Notes: generated from the letters alone by a model not told the origin. A stretch of 64,000 nt of DNA from Poecilobothrus nobilitatus (GCA_947095535.1 OX352773.1:104237948-104301947), one strand, 5' to 3'. Numbered from the stretch's first letter, positions 9,154-19,159 are shown. Translations and numbers: made by a program.

Positions 9154-9486
9154 ATGAGTAAGGATGAAGTTGTACATTTTTTCGATTGGCTTGACGCTTC
9201 AAATTCATCTGATGAGAGTGACGAAAAGGAAGATGATATTTCAGTTGCTTCTGACGATATTTCAGATTCATTTGAAGAGAGCCATGAGCAAGAGGATTAT
9301 GATGATAAAAAAAAAGTAAAAAAGGGAGTCAAATTTATGTTAAAGCCTCAAATACATATACTATACAAATGGAATACAGCATATAAATGAGCTCGACAAA
9401 AATATTGGGAAGTTATAGCACTTGATCGCTACAGATTTAGTCAACGAATTCAAAACACTGATGATATTATTTCTAAGATTCTATAG
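9154..9486 (+). pseudogene. Acidic small ORF truncated beside the mariner insertion
   Basis: Starts at ATG 9154 (MSKDEVVHFFDWLDASNSSDE). The first 55 residues are very acidic (DESDEKEDD, SFEESHEQEDYDD), followed by KKKVKKGVKF. TGA at 9388-9390 interrupts it; the frame goes on with ARQKYWEVIALDRYRFSQRIQ and stops at TAG 9484-9486, exactly at the mariner junction. The stop lies at the target TA itself, so whether the gene originally ended there cannot be told. An acidic domain before a basic patch could suit a transcription or chromatin-related protein, but I do not recognise it. Confidence 0.4.
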
Positions 9487-10781
9487 GGTGTTCAAAATTG
9501 AGGTATCATTTTAATTTTAATAAAAAAAGACTTTTTTTTTGAAATATTAAATATATTTTTATATTAATTTATTACAGATAGGTTCCGGTTAATAATGAAA
9601 AATTATGTCGGCCAAGTGGCCCCCCTCTACTACTTTGGCAGGCTTCCAATCTTTTACCAAAATTCTGAATCACGTTGTTCAATAAACTGTTCTCAATGGT
9701 TGAAATCTGCTCGATAATGTTGTTTTTAAGCTCTTGAATTGTTGTGGGATTATTGCTGTACACTTTCCATTTCACAAAACCCCACAAAAAAAAATCCAAC
9801 GGTGTCAAATCGCACGATCTTGGTGGCCACATCACTCCTCCTCTACGAGAAATAATGCGATCTTCGAACTTTTCCTTCAAAAGATCCATTGTTTCTCTTT
9901 CTGTGTGGCAAGTGGCACCGTCCTGTTGAAACCACATATTCTCTACGTCCAAATCATCAATTTCCCGCCACAAAAAGCTTCGGATCATCTCCCTGTAGCG
10001 ATTTCCATTGACCGTAATCGCATTTCCATTTGCGTTTTCAAAAAAATATGGTCCGATGATTCCTCCTAACCACAAACCACACCAAACCGTAACTTTTTGT
10101 GGATGTACTGGTTGCTCTAAGATAACCCTTGGATTCTCTTCACCCCAAATGCGGCAATTCTGTTTATAGACGTAGCCATTGAGCTGGAAATGAGTTTCGT
10201 TGGTGAAGATTATTTTGTTAAAAAATTCTGATTTTCTTCTTGTTTTTCGATTGCCCAAGAAACGAATTGCCGACGTAATGCATGGTCAGTTGGTTTTAAT
10301 TCTTGTGTCAGCTGGATCTTATAAGCCTTTAAATGGAGATCACGATGCGAAATGTTGAATAATGTGGATGGTTTGATGTTTAATTGCTGCGAACGATGAC
10401 GAATGGAAGTTTTTGGATCTTCTTCAACACTTCTGCTCACAGCTGCTACATTCTCGGTTGAACGGCCACTATGTTGATGTTGCCTCTGTTATCAAGAACA
10501 GATCCAGTTTCTAGAAATTTATCAACCATCAGATTGATGGCACGATTTGTTGGAGCATTTTCTCTACCAAATTTTGTTCGAAAATTCCTAATTACATCTT
10601 GAAAACTTTTACCATTTTCAAAAAATGTTGTAATAAAAAAAACACGTTGTTCCTTCGTGTAACGTTCCATATTAACTAACCGGAATGTATTTAGAATATA
10701 CCTTAAGAAACCTCGTATAAAAATTCCAGGTAGAAAAAAAATGGCGGCAAAATCAAAATGATACCTCAATTTTGAACACCC
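9486..10781 (-). mobile_element. Mariner-family DNA transposon, complete ends
   Basis: The ends are perfect inverted repeats of 27 bp, beginning GGGTGTTCAAAATTG at 9486 and mirrored at the right, ending ...TTTTGAACACCC at 10781. Similarity continues a few more bases with one mismatch. TA dinucleotides at 9484-9485 and 10782-10783 are the target duplication. Total length 1,296 bp, normal for mariner. The element carries one transposase gene on the minus strand. Identical inverted repeats suggest a younger insertion than the decayed Polinton around it. Confidence 0.95.
9572..10670 (-). pseudogene. Mariner transposase (DD41D spacing), frameshifted
   Basis: The start is the ATG at 10670 (MERYTKEQRVFFITTFFENG), which opens a helix-turn-helix DNA-binding part. 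The frame shifts near 10,470 and again near 10,210-10,255. The catalytic part shows FTNETHF where most relatives have an aspartate (here Asn), WFQQDGATCHTE with the second Asp, and SCDLTPLDFFLWG with the third. Counting between the second and third Asp gives 41 residues, so the spacing is of the DD41D group of mariners rather than DD34D. With two frameshifts and an altered first catalytic residue it cannot be active. The C-terminal end at 9572 is complete. Confidence 0.9.
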
Positions 10782-10877
10782 TATAGATAGTAATCACCGC
10801 AAATTCATTTTCAATCAAAGATTTTCTAATTAGTTATACATCGTAATTAAGTACATCTATTTTTATTTTGTTTAAAC

Positions 10878-11806
10878 ATGAGTAAAAGAGAAGTTGTTGA
10901 AGAGCTGCATAAGCCTGCACGAAGAAATTTTAAACGACGTAGAGTTATAATTAAAGGATTTGATGATCTTTGGCAAGCTGATTTAGTAGAAATGGGTTCA
11001 TATGCTAAAGAAAACAATGGTTTTAAATTTTTATTAACTGTAATTGACAGCTTTTCTAAATATGCATGGGCAATCCCTATAAAAACAAAAACTCCAGAGA
11101 ACGTCACTCAAGCAATGAAGAATATTTTTGCAAAATCTAAAAGATATCCGCAAAATTTACAAACAGATGATGGGAAAGAATTTTATGGGAAATATTCAAA
11201 AAATTAATGGATAAATATCGTATAAATCATTATTCAACATTTAGCATATTAAAGGCCTCTAGGAACGTTTTAATAGAACTTAAAAAGAAAAAATGTGGAA
11301 AGAATTTAGTTTTAATGGAAATTATAAATGGATTGGTCTAACTACTCAGACAATATAACAATACTAAACGTCGAACAATTCGGAAACGTCCATCTGATGT
11401 TAATAAAGATAATGCTGAAAATTTACTTAAAACTGCATATAATCATATAAAAGTAGCTTTAACTGCAAAATATAAAATTAATGATTCAGTTCGAATAAGC
11501 AAGTATAAACATGTTTTTGAAAAAGGTTACACACCTGAAATATTCAAGGTAAGAAAAGTTCAAATCACGAACCCTGTCACATATTTACTGGAAGATTATC
11601 AAGGTCAACCTATACAAGGAAGCTTCGATGAATATGAATTGTTAAAATCTAAACATAATAATATTTACCTAGTTGAAAAAGTTATTAAAAGTAAAGATAA
11701 TAAGATTTTTGTAAAATGGCTTGGATTCTCATCTGATCACAATTCATGGATAAATAAAACTGATTTAACTGATGAATTTCCATTTGATATGTCGGATCCT
11801 GTTTGA
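10878..11806 (+). pseudogene. INT: Polinton integrase with C-terminal chromodomain, frameshifted
   Basis: Starts at ATG 10878 (MSKREVVEELHKPARRNF). The RNase H-like core shows DDLWQADLVEM (first Asp), a LLTVIDSFSKYAWA strand and LQTDDGKEFYGK (second Asp). Frame changes follow near 11,200, 11,262 and 11,345; the glutamate block ERFNRT is visible in another frame at about 11,262. The C-terminal frame is open from about 11,350 to TGA at 11804-11806 and ends in a chromodomain: YLVEKVIKSKDNKIFVKWLG followed by HNSWI. This layout matches Polinton integrases, which insert the element with 6-bp duplications. INT near one end and POLB near the other is the usual Polinton order. Not functional as read. 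Confidence 0.9.
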
Positions 11807-12404
11807 TTGTTCGTAAATCAATTACAGTGAAATCAGATTTATATTCTGTATCTACCATCATAATTTTTTCTGCTTCTCCATCACCTGTAATTCTTTCAAC
11901 TAATATTTCTCGATATTTATGACACTGAATTTTGAGATGCTTTTTAATAAAAATGCTTTCATATTCACATCTCACAGTGAGTTTTTGATTTTCACCAAAA
12001 TTCAATACAAAATGTCTGTAAAATATATGCTCACTATTTATTATTCCACCAATAATTTGCTCTTTTAAAACTAATTCATTTCTAAAAGCTTTAATAGCAT
12101 CATCTATAGATCCATATTGTGGTACTGAATCAGCTTTATCTGATAAAAATTGTTCGCCTGTTTGCAAAGTAGTTAATGGTTGTATTGTAGTTGTTGTTGT
12201 AATTTCACTAGTATTTGTTTCTGAGGGAATTACATGTTTTAAAAACTGAACTGATAAATTTACTTTAACAGTCTCATTATTTGGAAGTAATATATTAAAA
12301 TATGTGCTCCCAAAAGCTGATTCATCCAATCTAATATTAGAAGTTGGAGCTGAATTTGCTTGAATAGTAAACAAGTAAAATATTAAAATTAAAAATGATT
12401 TCAT
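11685..12404 (-). CDS. Unknown secreted or membrane-targeted accessory protein
   Basis: A minus-strand frame opens at ATG 12434, but the ATG at 12404 (MKSFLILIFYLFTIQANSA) gives a textbook signal peptide with likely cleavage after NSA, so I prefer it (239 residues). Next come a Thr-rich linker (EITTTTTIQPLTTLQ), then a mixed domain with HRYRHF-like and VRCEYESIFIKKHLKIQCHKY segments holding two or three Cys. The last 40 residues lie antisense to the integrase chromodomain, a 122-bp convergent overlap. No stop or shift over 240 codons in a region where neighbours are broken. I do not recognise the family; it may be a virion surface or host-interaction protein carried by the element. Confidence 0.5.
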   Translation of the reverse strand: MKSFLILIFYLFTIQANSAPTSNIRLDESAFGSTYFNILLPNNETVKVNLSVQFLKHVIPSETNTSEITTTTTIQPLTTLQTGEQFLSDKADSVPQYGSIDDAIKAFRNELVLKEQIIGGIINSEHIFYRHFVLNFGENQKLTVRCEYESIFIKKHLKIQCHKYREILVERITGDGEAEKIMMVDTEYKSDFTVIDLRTIKQDPTYQMEIHQLNQFYLSMNCDQMRIQAILQKSYYLYF

Positions 12405-12534
12405 TGTCACAAAAAAACTTTGATCTATCTTCATTCAAGGTTCACGCAGTAATGTGTTATTGGAAATCATAAATATATAAGTTATACTTTTTATTTTCTA
12501 GAAAGTTCTTTATTATGTGCAAACTTTACTTTGC

Positions 12535-13338
12535 TTATAATACAACATTTACTTTGCTTATAAAAGAGAGTGATAAAAATCTATCTCTTCCATCTGAATA
12601 AGCTTCCATATAATCTAAATATTCCTCTTTTAAATTTTCAAGTAATTTTCTAAAATTAGTTAAGATGTCACCAATTTTTGATTTTTTATTTTTTTCATTA
12701 TATGTATTTTCTATTGATGCTATAAATATAATTCCTTCATCGATTCGTTTTCTTATCATAGACTTTTTCAATTCATTCTGATTTTCTTCATATTCATTTC
12801 TTGACAGTGGTAATGAATCAATATGTTCAGTAATTCCTTTATTCTTACCAGCTGGCAGAACATTTGAAATATTCTTCTCAATCATCTCCCAATCATCTTC
12901 TTCAGAAAATGGGCAATCGGCATTAAAATGATTAGGTGCTGGCTTTTTTTTATTTGATAAACCTCTTATTTTACCAATAATAGATATGTCACCACCATAT
13001 ACTTCTATTTTTAGATGTTGCCAATCCAAAGGAGATAAATCGAATTGGTTAGTAAATGACTCACCATTTCTAATTTTAAATAAACAAATTTTTTCACCGC
13101 CTTCTGGAGTTATATATACCTCCAAAAATTCGTGAAATATTCTCCAATTAATTCTTTTAATTGAAGCCCATTTCCGACCACAAATACAATATTTATATCC
13201 ATGTAAAATATTATCAGCCCAAAACATTATGATGCTTATAATACAAACAAATACGTTTGTATTCAACAACTTAAGTTCAACAAATACAGTTGAACCAATA
13301 CATCCTTGGTTTGTGTTGTATGACGATGATGAATCCAT
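12535..13338 (-). CDS. Unknown 267-residue ORF at the Polinton right end
   Basis: Uninterrupted from ATG 13338 to TAA 12535. Residues 1-20 are Ser/Asn-rich; a hydrophobic stretch (NVFVCIISIIMFWADNIL) lies near residues 28-46; then YKYCICGRKWASIKRINW, a strand-rich middle (EFLEVYITPEGGEKICLFKI), an acidic CPFSEEDDWEMIEKN block, and a charged coiled C-terminal half. No domain is recognised with confidence. Same strand as, and 100 bp upstream of, the secreted ORF, so the two may share expression. It may be an element accessory gene or host-derived cargo. Confidence 0.45.
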   Translation of the reverse strand: MDSSSSYNTNQGCIGSTVFVELKLLNTNVFVCIISIIMFWADNILHGYKYCICGRKWASIKRINWRIFHEFLEVYITPEGGEKICLFKIRNGESFTNQFDLSPLDWQHLKIEVYGGDISIIGKIRGLSNKKKPAPNHFNADCPFSEEDDWEMIEKNISNVLPAGKNKGITEHIDSLPLSRNEYEENQNELKKSMIRKRIDEGIIFIASIENTYNEKNKKSKIGDILTNFRKLLENLKEEYLDYMEAYSDGRDRFLSLSFISKVNVVL

Positions 13339-13389
13339 GAATGTCTTTGATTAACTAAATTCTTTAGAAAAAATTAAAAAATCTTCTCT

Positions 13390-13479
13390 GGGTAAGAGCA
13401 TAGCATTGGAATCGAACCTTATACTAATAAACTTACCTAATAGATTTTACTATTATATAACACCCTAGCACTCCTACCC
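13390..13479 (-). other. tRNA-like element with perfect B-box word
   Basis: Read on the minus strand, the segment starts GGGTAGG and ends CTTACCC, which can pair over seven positions with one G-T wobble like an acceptor stem. Inside is GGTTCGATTCC (13408-13418), an exact match to the pol III B-box. However the T-arm flanks do not pair well and the anticodon arm is irregular, so this is not a working tRNA. A decayed tRNA or a SINE head is possible. Confidence 0.3.
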
Positions 13480-13567
13480 ACAAAAGACTTTATTAGTTCT
13501 CGTTATTTTTGTATTTTATTTGTAAATTAATTACTTAATTACTTAGTGTTTTAGTTTTAATCACAAA

Positions 13568-13837
13568 ATGGAGTTCGTAAGAACATTTCTTATGTTCAAA
13601 AAATTTCATTTGGCAAATAAAATATTTTTCAGAAAGAAATACAAGAAAGAAATTAAGTATCATATCAGGTTCCTGAACAATTATGCTGACTCAACATTAA
13701 GAAAATTCAATTCCCTTAGAGAAAATGAAGATGATAAATGGATGGAATTATTTGCCCTGAATAAAGTCGAATTTTTCAAGAGATGTTTATTGAGATTAGC
13801 TAAAATTGTAAAAAAATTTAAAAAAAAAAAATTATAA
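13568..13837 (+). CDS. Small basic unknown ORF
   Basis: 89 residues from ATG 13568 to TAA, strongly basic (FFRKKYKKEIKYHIRF, then a KKFKKKKL tail) with mixed aromatic residues and an acidic break at RENEDDKW. It would form helices. I do not recognise it. It lies just outside the two unknown minus-strand ORFs, divergently oriented, and may be the outermost Polinton gene. At this length and A/T content an open frame could also occur by chance. Confidence 0.35.
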   Translation: MEFVRTFLMFKKFHLANKIFFRKKYKKEIKYHIRFLNNYADSTLRKFNSLRENEDDKWMELFALNKVEFFKRCLLRLAKIVKKFKKKKL

Positions 13838-15200
13838 ATATCGAAAAACTTTAAAAAATAAATAAAAAAACTTTGTAATACTAATATATTTTGTTTTTTC
13901 TTTTTAAATTAACAATACGAATCCCCTGACGTCATTTTTTAACATTTTATTTTTTATTCTACATTTAAAAATTCCTCAATTTTTAAAAACTAATCCTTAT
14001 CAGCATTATTACTAACAACAATGGGAATCTTCTGACGTAATCTTGCTTTTAATTAAAGCCAGCGTTCTAAATTTCTTATTATTTCATTCATCATATAATT
14101 TTTCTTTTATTTCTTGTATATATTTTCTTATAATAATTTACCTAACGAATTTAAAAACATTAATTCATATAGTTTATTAAAAAGGAGAATTAGTGACCAA
14201 TTTTTGTTTAATTAAAGAAAAAAAGAGAATATACTTGTATGTGTATACATTTTGTATTGATTGCACTAATTACATTTTTATGTATAATAATAACATACTT
14301 TAAGTATTGTTGAAAAAATATTTATATTATGCATCTAATAATTATACGAGAACACAGCTTAGGTTAAGGTCTTAATTGTTCAAATTACAAAATTTATATA
14401 ATTATGTAAATTGTAAACTATACTGTAAAAATTATATTTAAAATACAGAAAAAACAAGGAAGAATACAGTTGCCTTTATCAACTCTTAGATACCCGTCCG
14501 AACCGTTAGTATGTTCACAGCCTGTCACTCTGCTTACAATATTATTTTTTTACTATTTTAGTATTTTAAAATAATTTGGGTGAATTTTATAATTTGTAGA
14601 ACTATGGGTTGTACATATATTCAAACTTTATACATTCTTCAAAAGCAGATTTTAACCTTCCACATAAAGATTATCAATCCAAAACTTTTCCAAATATTCT
14701 ATGGTACCATTTAATACTAAGCGGTAAATGTACATATATTAAATTTACTTAGTACAAAATAGTAAATATAATTTTAAATATTATATTATATTATATTTAA
14801 ATATTCAATAATTTCTTATAAGTACAATAAAATACTTATATGTATGTAAATACTGCGCTATATAATATACATCTATACTCTTATCATTCATTCACTAGTG
14901 ACATATACGATATGTAAATAAACATGATATTATATAATTATGTATATCTATCAATATCATATAAATAAAATTTCTTCAAGCAACCGTTATGTTGTTTATT
15001 TATTTACATTTTTTTGTACTACTATTATATCCTCAACAATTTCAAATTATCGAGTAAAACAAAATGGAAAAAATTCGTTTTAAAGAAATTTCTTAGAAAA
15101 TTTGAAAAAATCAAGTAACACTTTCGTCAATTATAAAGTAACCCTATATTATTAAAAAAGTTGTTAACAGAAATAAGAGTATAATGCTTTAATTTTTATG
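13838..15200. other. AT-rich stretch, no gene seen; possible Polinton right terminus
   Basis: The right terminal inverted repeat of the Polinton should fall about here, but its left partner is outside the window, so it cannot be recognised. Two phrases, GAATCCCCTGACGTCA-like at about 13,918 and GGGAATCTTCTGACGTAA at about 14,022, are similar to each other. Otherwise simple A/T-rich sequence. Confidence 0.5.
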
Positions 15201-15995
15201 TATTACTTCAAAAAAATTTTAACAGGTGTTCAAGTTACAGGTGTTTGAAAATAGGAAATTTTCAGTTTTTGACCCCTCAGCTCCTAAACGGGGGGTGATA
15301 CAAAAAAAATTTCTGAAATGACTCATACTTATTTTTAAAGATCTAACTTCTGTCAAAATTTTAAGTTTCAATTTAAACCGTTTAGAAGATAGAAGGGTTA
15401 AAGGATTTTGCAAAATTTCAGTTTCGCATAACGGTAAATTAAGACACCGTATGCCACAACTATATATTTATTATATATATACTTTCAAAGCTAATAAAAG
15501 TACTAATCGTTTGGCGTTTTCAAATGAAGATATACCTTATACAACTTGTGCTATAATAATTTAAATATAGAGCTTTTTAGAACCTTTGGGAAGCTGTAGC
15601 TCCGTAACGGGTGGGGCTACAAAAAAAAGTTATTAAAAGTAAAATTAATATTTTTGTGAGATCTATCAGTAGTTAAAATTTCATAGCTCTATTTCAAAAA
15701 AAATGTGGGGATCTAAAAGTTAGGTGTTCGAGAGGTACCCGAAGTTGTGGTCGGATCTCAACCAAAAAAAGGTTCCCTACAAATTGTTGTAAGAATACTT
15801 TGTGTTAATTTGAAGACTGTAGCTTTCTTAGTTTTTGAGTTATCTTGCTGACGAACAGACGGACGGACAAAGCTCAATCGACTTAGAATTTTTTTCTGAT
15901 CCGATCCATACCTTTGAAGATATATCTAGCTAGCTTATTTCGAGGTGTTACAAACGGAGGAGCAATTTTAATATACCCGATCCTTATCGTAAGGA
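15200..15995. repeat. Decayed dispersed repeat with GACGGACGGACA word
   Basis: A moderately GC-richer block with phrases such as CAGCTCCTAAACGGGG, TAGCTCCGTAACGGG, GAACAGACGGACGGACA and CCGATCCTTATCGTAAGGAT. The pattern of 'how the input is steep, then A-runs' repeats roughly every 300 bp, and the GACGGACGGACA-plus-ATCGACT end is widely seen in fly non-autonomous repeats and LTR element remnants. No ORF of note. It joins directly to the BEL/Pao fragment after 15,995. Confidence 0.5.
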
Positions 15996-16002
15996 TATAA
16001 AA

Positions 16003-16242
16003 ACGTACCCTATAATCATTCTTGACAAAGATCACGTCAAACAGCTCCTCATAGAAAAAATTCATACAGAAACTCTGCATGGAGGATTTCAATTAATGGC
16101 AACTATTCTAAAACAAAATTATGTGTTACTAAATGCCCGTAATACGGTACGACGTCATCTTCACAAATGCATAACCTACTTTCGTCTGAAAGCTGAAGTG
16201 GGAAAACAACTTACGGCCAATCTCGCAGCACCTACAGTATAA
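16003..16242 (+). pseudogene. BEL/Pao integrase zinc-binding fragment
   Basis: The plus-strand frame from 16003 to TAA 16240-16242 reads like the end of BEL/Pao RNase H into the HHCC zinc domain: PIIILDKDHVKQLLIEKIH, TLHGGFQLMATILKQNYV, then NARNTVRRHLHKCITYFRLKA. The two His and one Cys of the zinc finger are seen, the last Cys is replaced (CITYF). No ATG and no flanking pol domains are present, so it is a short scrap of a retrotransposon, in opposite orientation to the BEL/Pao relic at 17.6-19.8 kb. Confidence 0.85.
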
Positions 16243-17284
16243 ATGTACAAATATCTGACTCTTTCTAATTTAATTTTGTAGAATTGTATTTTAAAAGTTT
16301 GATATACCTTATGTAATATCGATTACCATTCTTTTAATATATAATGAAATGTAATTCGTTATTGCTAAGGTCAATGAACTATATTACATAAGGAACTATA
16401 TGATTATAGTTTTAATAGTATTTGTTAGAATAAAATTGTGATGATAGTTTTTAATTTTTTAATTTTTTAATCGTTACCGAATCACCGTCGAGACAACTTA
16501 AAATTTTATTTTATTGTAAATTTCAAATGAATTTTAAACTTTTATAGTGTATATGTAGCATATGAAATAAAATAGATGATAACATTTAAAATTGAAAAAA
16601 AGCTTTGTTTCTTACTGTACAATGAAAATCTTGCGCCGTAAAGCCCAATCCAAAACACCGGGATACAACTATTTGATAACTATATTTTTCCCTTTTGATT
16701 ATAAATGAAAAACACGAATTATATTAATACTTTCGCTGTCTCTATTTCTTGTTTTTTTATCTTCTTATTTTTTTGCTTGTATAAAAAATCTTAGTTTTTG
16801 CTTAATATAAAATATATACATATTATCTATATATAAAATCTTATTTCTAATTTAACGAATATGAATTAATTCGGTAGTACATTTAATTCGTTTGATCATT
16901 GTAGGATAGGTAAGAAATACAATATTTAAAAAACGATCTATATATGGAGTTGGGGTAAACGTTTTACAATATGTTACCACCTTCAAGTAAATTGACCTTA
17001 ACACTTTCTTTATTTTTACTTTAATTTAAACAAAATTTAAAATGTGTATATACAACGTTGCAAAAGCAAAATCTTTTATAAACAAATTATTTATAATAAA
17101 ATATTCTATATTTGATCTTTTCTAAGATTACATCAGACACTTTCTAATTAAATTTTGTAGAGTTGTATTTTAAAAGTTTGGCGTTTACAAAAAGTAAACT
17201 CAGTTAAAAAAATATTTTCAGTTTGAAAATAATTATTTTATCATAAGGAAAAAAAATTAAATATTCAAAGAAGAATATTTACAA
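16243..17284. other. AT-rich stretch, no gene seen
   Basis: Contains a short internal duplication: the phrase ending TTGTATTTTAAAAGTTT with CTTTCTAATT upstream occurs at about 16,260 and again at about 17,143. These could be pieces of a BEL/Pao LTR. Nothing else is supported. Confidence 0.5.
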
Positions 17285-17477
17285 AGATGACTTGATGGAC
17301 ATGCTGCTGGATGATCGATAATAGGTAATATTTTGTTAACTTTCCAATTGCCAAAATAAATATTGTTTACTTTCAGACGGTGGCCATGATGTTCTTCACA
17401 CAATATTGTGATCAGAATTTTTTTTTTGAACTTTGTATTCTTTGTGTTTTATTTTTATATTTTATAGGTAACTGAAA
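17285..17477. repeat. LTR-like direct repeat, left copy
   Basis: Matches 20,441-20,656: shared phrases GATGGAC..GTGCTGCTGGAT.ATCGATAATAG, ATATTGTTTACTTTCAGA and GTGGCCATGATGTTCTTCA, ending TTTTATTTTTATATTTTAT.GTAACT. The two copies bracket the BEL/Pao relic between them, as LTRs would, but clean TG...CA ends are not visible. Confidence 0.65.
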
Positions 17478-17559
17478 AAAACAATGGTACATGAAAATAA
17501 ACTAAGTAATAAAAATGAATAGTGGTTATAGCGCCCGTACTAACTCTTCAGGAATACTG

Positions 17560-18010
17560 ATTAAAAATATCGGATTAAAGATAGGAAAAAATTTGAGGAT
17601 TTTGCAAACGATCAAGTCGGCTAATACTTATATTTAGTACTGATTGTTGCGGAGGTGCCAACATACTATCTCCAATCAGAAAATGACATGGTGTTAGTGG
17701 TGATAAATCTTCTGGATCATTGGTCATTGCATAGAGATCGACAATTTAAGCAGGCCTCGATTTGCGTTACTATGGTTAGATGATATTTGGTGGATCGAAC
17801 ACCAGCCTCCTATAAACCGCCGAAATGAGATGCGGCAGGTACACTCAAATGAAAAGTCACTTCTTTATTTTCTATAAATGTGGCAATTCCAATTTTTACC
17901 CCGCAATCGCCAAATAATTTGGAGCATGAACCCCAACGTGTACAAAACTTTCTAAAAGCAGTTATGAAACCTTCTGCTGATCCTCTAACCTCTAAATCTA
18001 TCGCCATGAA
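17560..18010 (-). pseudogene. BEL/Pao integrase core (relic A)
   Basis: Minus-strand frames read a decayed BEL/Pao integrase: MAIDLEVRGSAEGFITAFRK, FTRWG-like strand then FGDCGVKIG, and HLSVPAASHFGGL, the usual block before the GL(W)EAGVRS motif. There a TAG replaces the Trp. After a frame change, DPEDLSPLTPCHFLIGDSML matches the typical BEL 'LTPAHFLIG' region. The core Asp site in 'FGDCG' is partly altered. It is the 3' end of pol for a minus-strand element whose RNase H part lies at 18,151-19,020. Confidence 0.85.
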
Positions 18011-18150
18011 AATAAAAAAGGGCTATTTATGCTTTGTATTTTTACCTCCCCTCCCTTATGTAGCTTTAAATAGAATGAGTCGCAATCATCCACGCCGCTG
18101 TGACTGACATGTCTAGAAATTTGCACTCTCATTTTTGGCAGGTCTGCCAA

Positions 18151-19020
18151 TTAACTGGATACGAGTGTCAGCCTTTGGTTGAAACGTGGTATGCATTTGT
18201 GTATGTGATAACGAATGACATATCTGACGTTGATTATCCAATATTTTTTCGTTATCATTGCTAACATTAATTGAGGCCCACTATGTAAACTTTCTTTATG
18301 TATTTTTTCAAGCAGTAATTTGGTAAATATATCTTTGCCCGACAAAATGATAGGATGTTTTTCTGTGTATGAGAGATTCGCAAGTTTTAGACGATCACGT
18401 ACTCTTAATATATTTACCTTATCTACAAATGGATTTAATTTCAATATAGGGTTCCGTGTTGAAACGCATTGCATCTTTATACAATTTTTTATGTCGTCTG
18501 CAAATGTTCTTTCTTGCGATCTTTGTATTAATAGCGCAAATGAATTTTGCAGCTCATAAAATCGTAAATGGCCCTTTCGTTTTTCAGTAGTGTTTTTGCT
18601 ATTATTAATAAATCCCTTGCAAAAAGTAATAAGACCAATTAATTTTGTAAACGAAGCAAATTTATGTTTTAAATGATCATTTAAGAGATTGATATGACAA
18701 ACTTGAATTTTTCCTCCAAGTTTGTATTTACTTCTCTTTTGGTTGGCCAATTATCTCTACATTTTGAAAGCCATTCCGTGCCACTAAATTTTATGTTTCT
18801 CCAGATCTATAGTATTCATGCCACGTGAAGCAGCGTCTGTTGTGTCCAATCAAAACATGAATGTGGGATATCCGGTTAGCAACGAAGGTAGTCCATCTGA
18901 TTGGATTACTTTTAAGATTATAAAACGTACTTTATTAATTCAGCTGCTAATGAGACACCACACAACTAAGGTCGGGGTAACGATCATGTTTTTATTGGAG
19001 CACCTTTTGTTTTTGAGATG
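18151..19020 (-). pseudogene. BEL/Pao RNase H end and integrase zinc domain (relic A)
   Basis: The frame 18750-18151 contains NPILKLNPFVDKVNILRVRDRL, HPIILSGKDIFTKLLLEKIHKESLH, a GPQLMLAMITKKYWIINVR zinc-domain helix and the YHIHKC Cys. Upstream, with several stops, 'TTDAASRGMN' and 'WHGMAFKM' match the end of BEL/Pao RNase H. The reverse transcriptase is absent: the sequence jumps from the RNase H end near 19,020 to gag near 19,160, so the element has lost its RT by internal deletion. Confidence 0.85.
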
Positions 19021-19159
19021 ATTAAACTAGATGACTTTGACACACAATTTTTTGTTCTACACATATATATAATAGCTGCATAAGCCTGCATTGATGCGTC
19101 TGTAAATGTGGGTAATTCAACGTCATTTTTCATAACTCTTTTCCAAAAGGACCAACAAT

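Noticed and set aside
1..9486. In-frame stops in POLB, the OB-fold-like gene, penton, DUF8207 and small genes as a sign of stop-codon recoding
   Set aside because: TGA, TAA and TAG all occur as internal stops, frameshifts are also present, and the ATPase and fibre-like genes end normally. Ordinary decay explains it better.
13390..13479. Functional tRNA gene
   Set aside because: The B-box and an acceptor-like stem are there, but the T-arm and anticodon arm do not fold properly.
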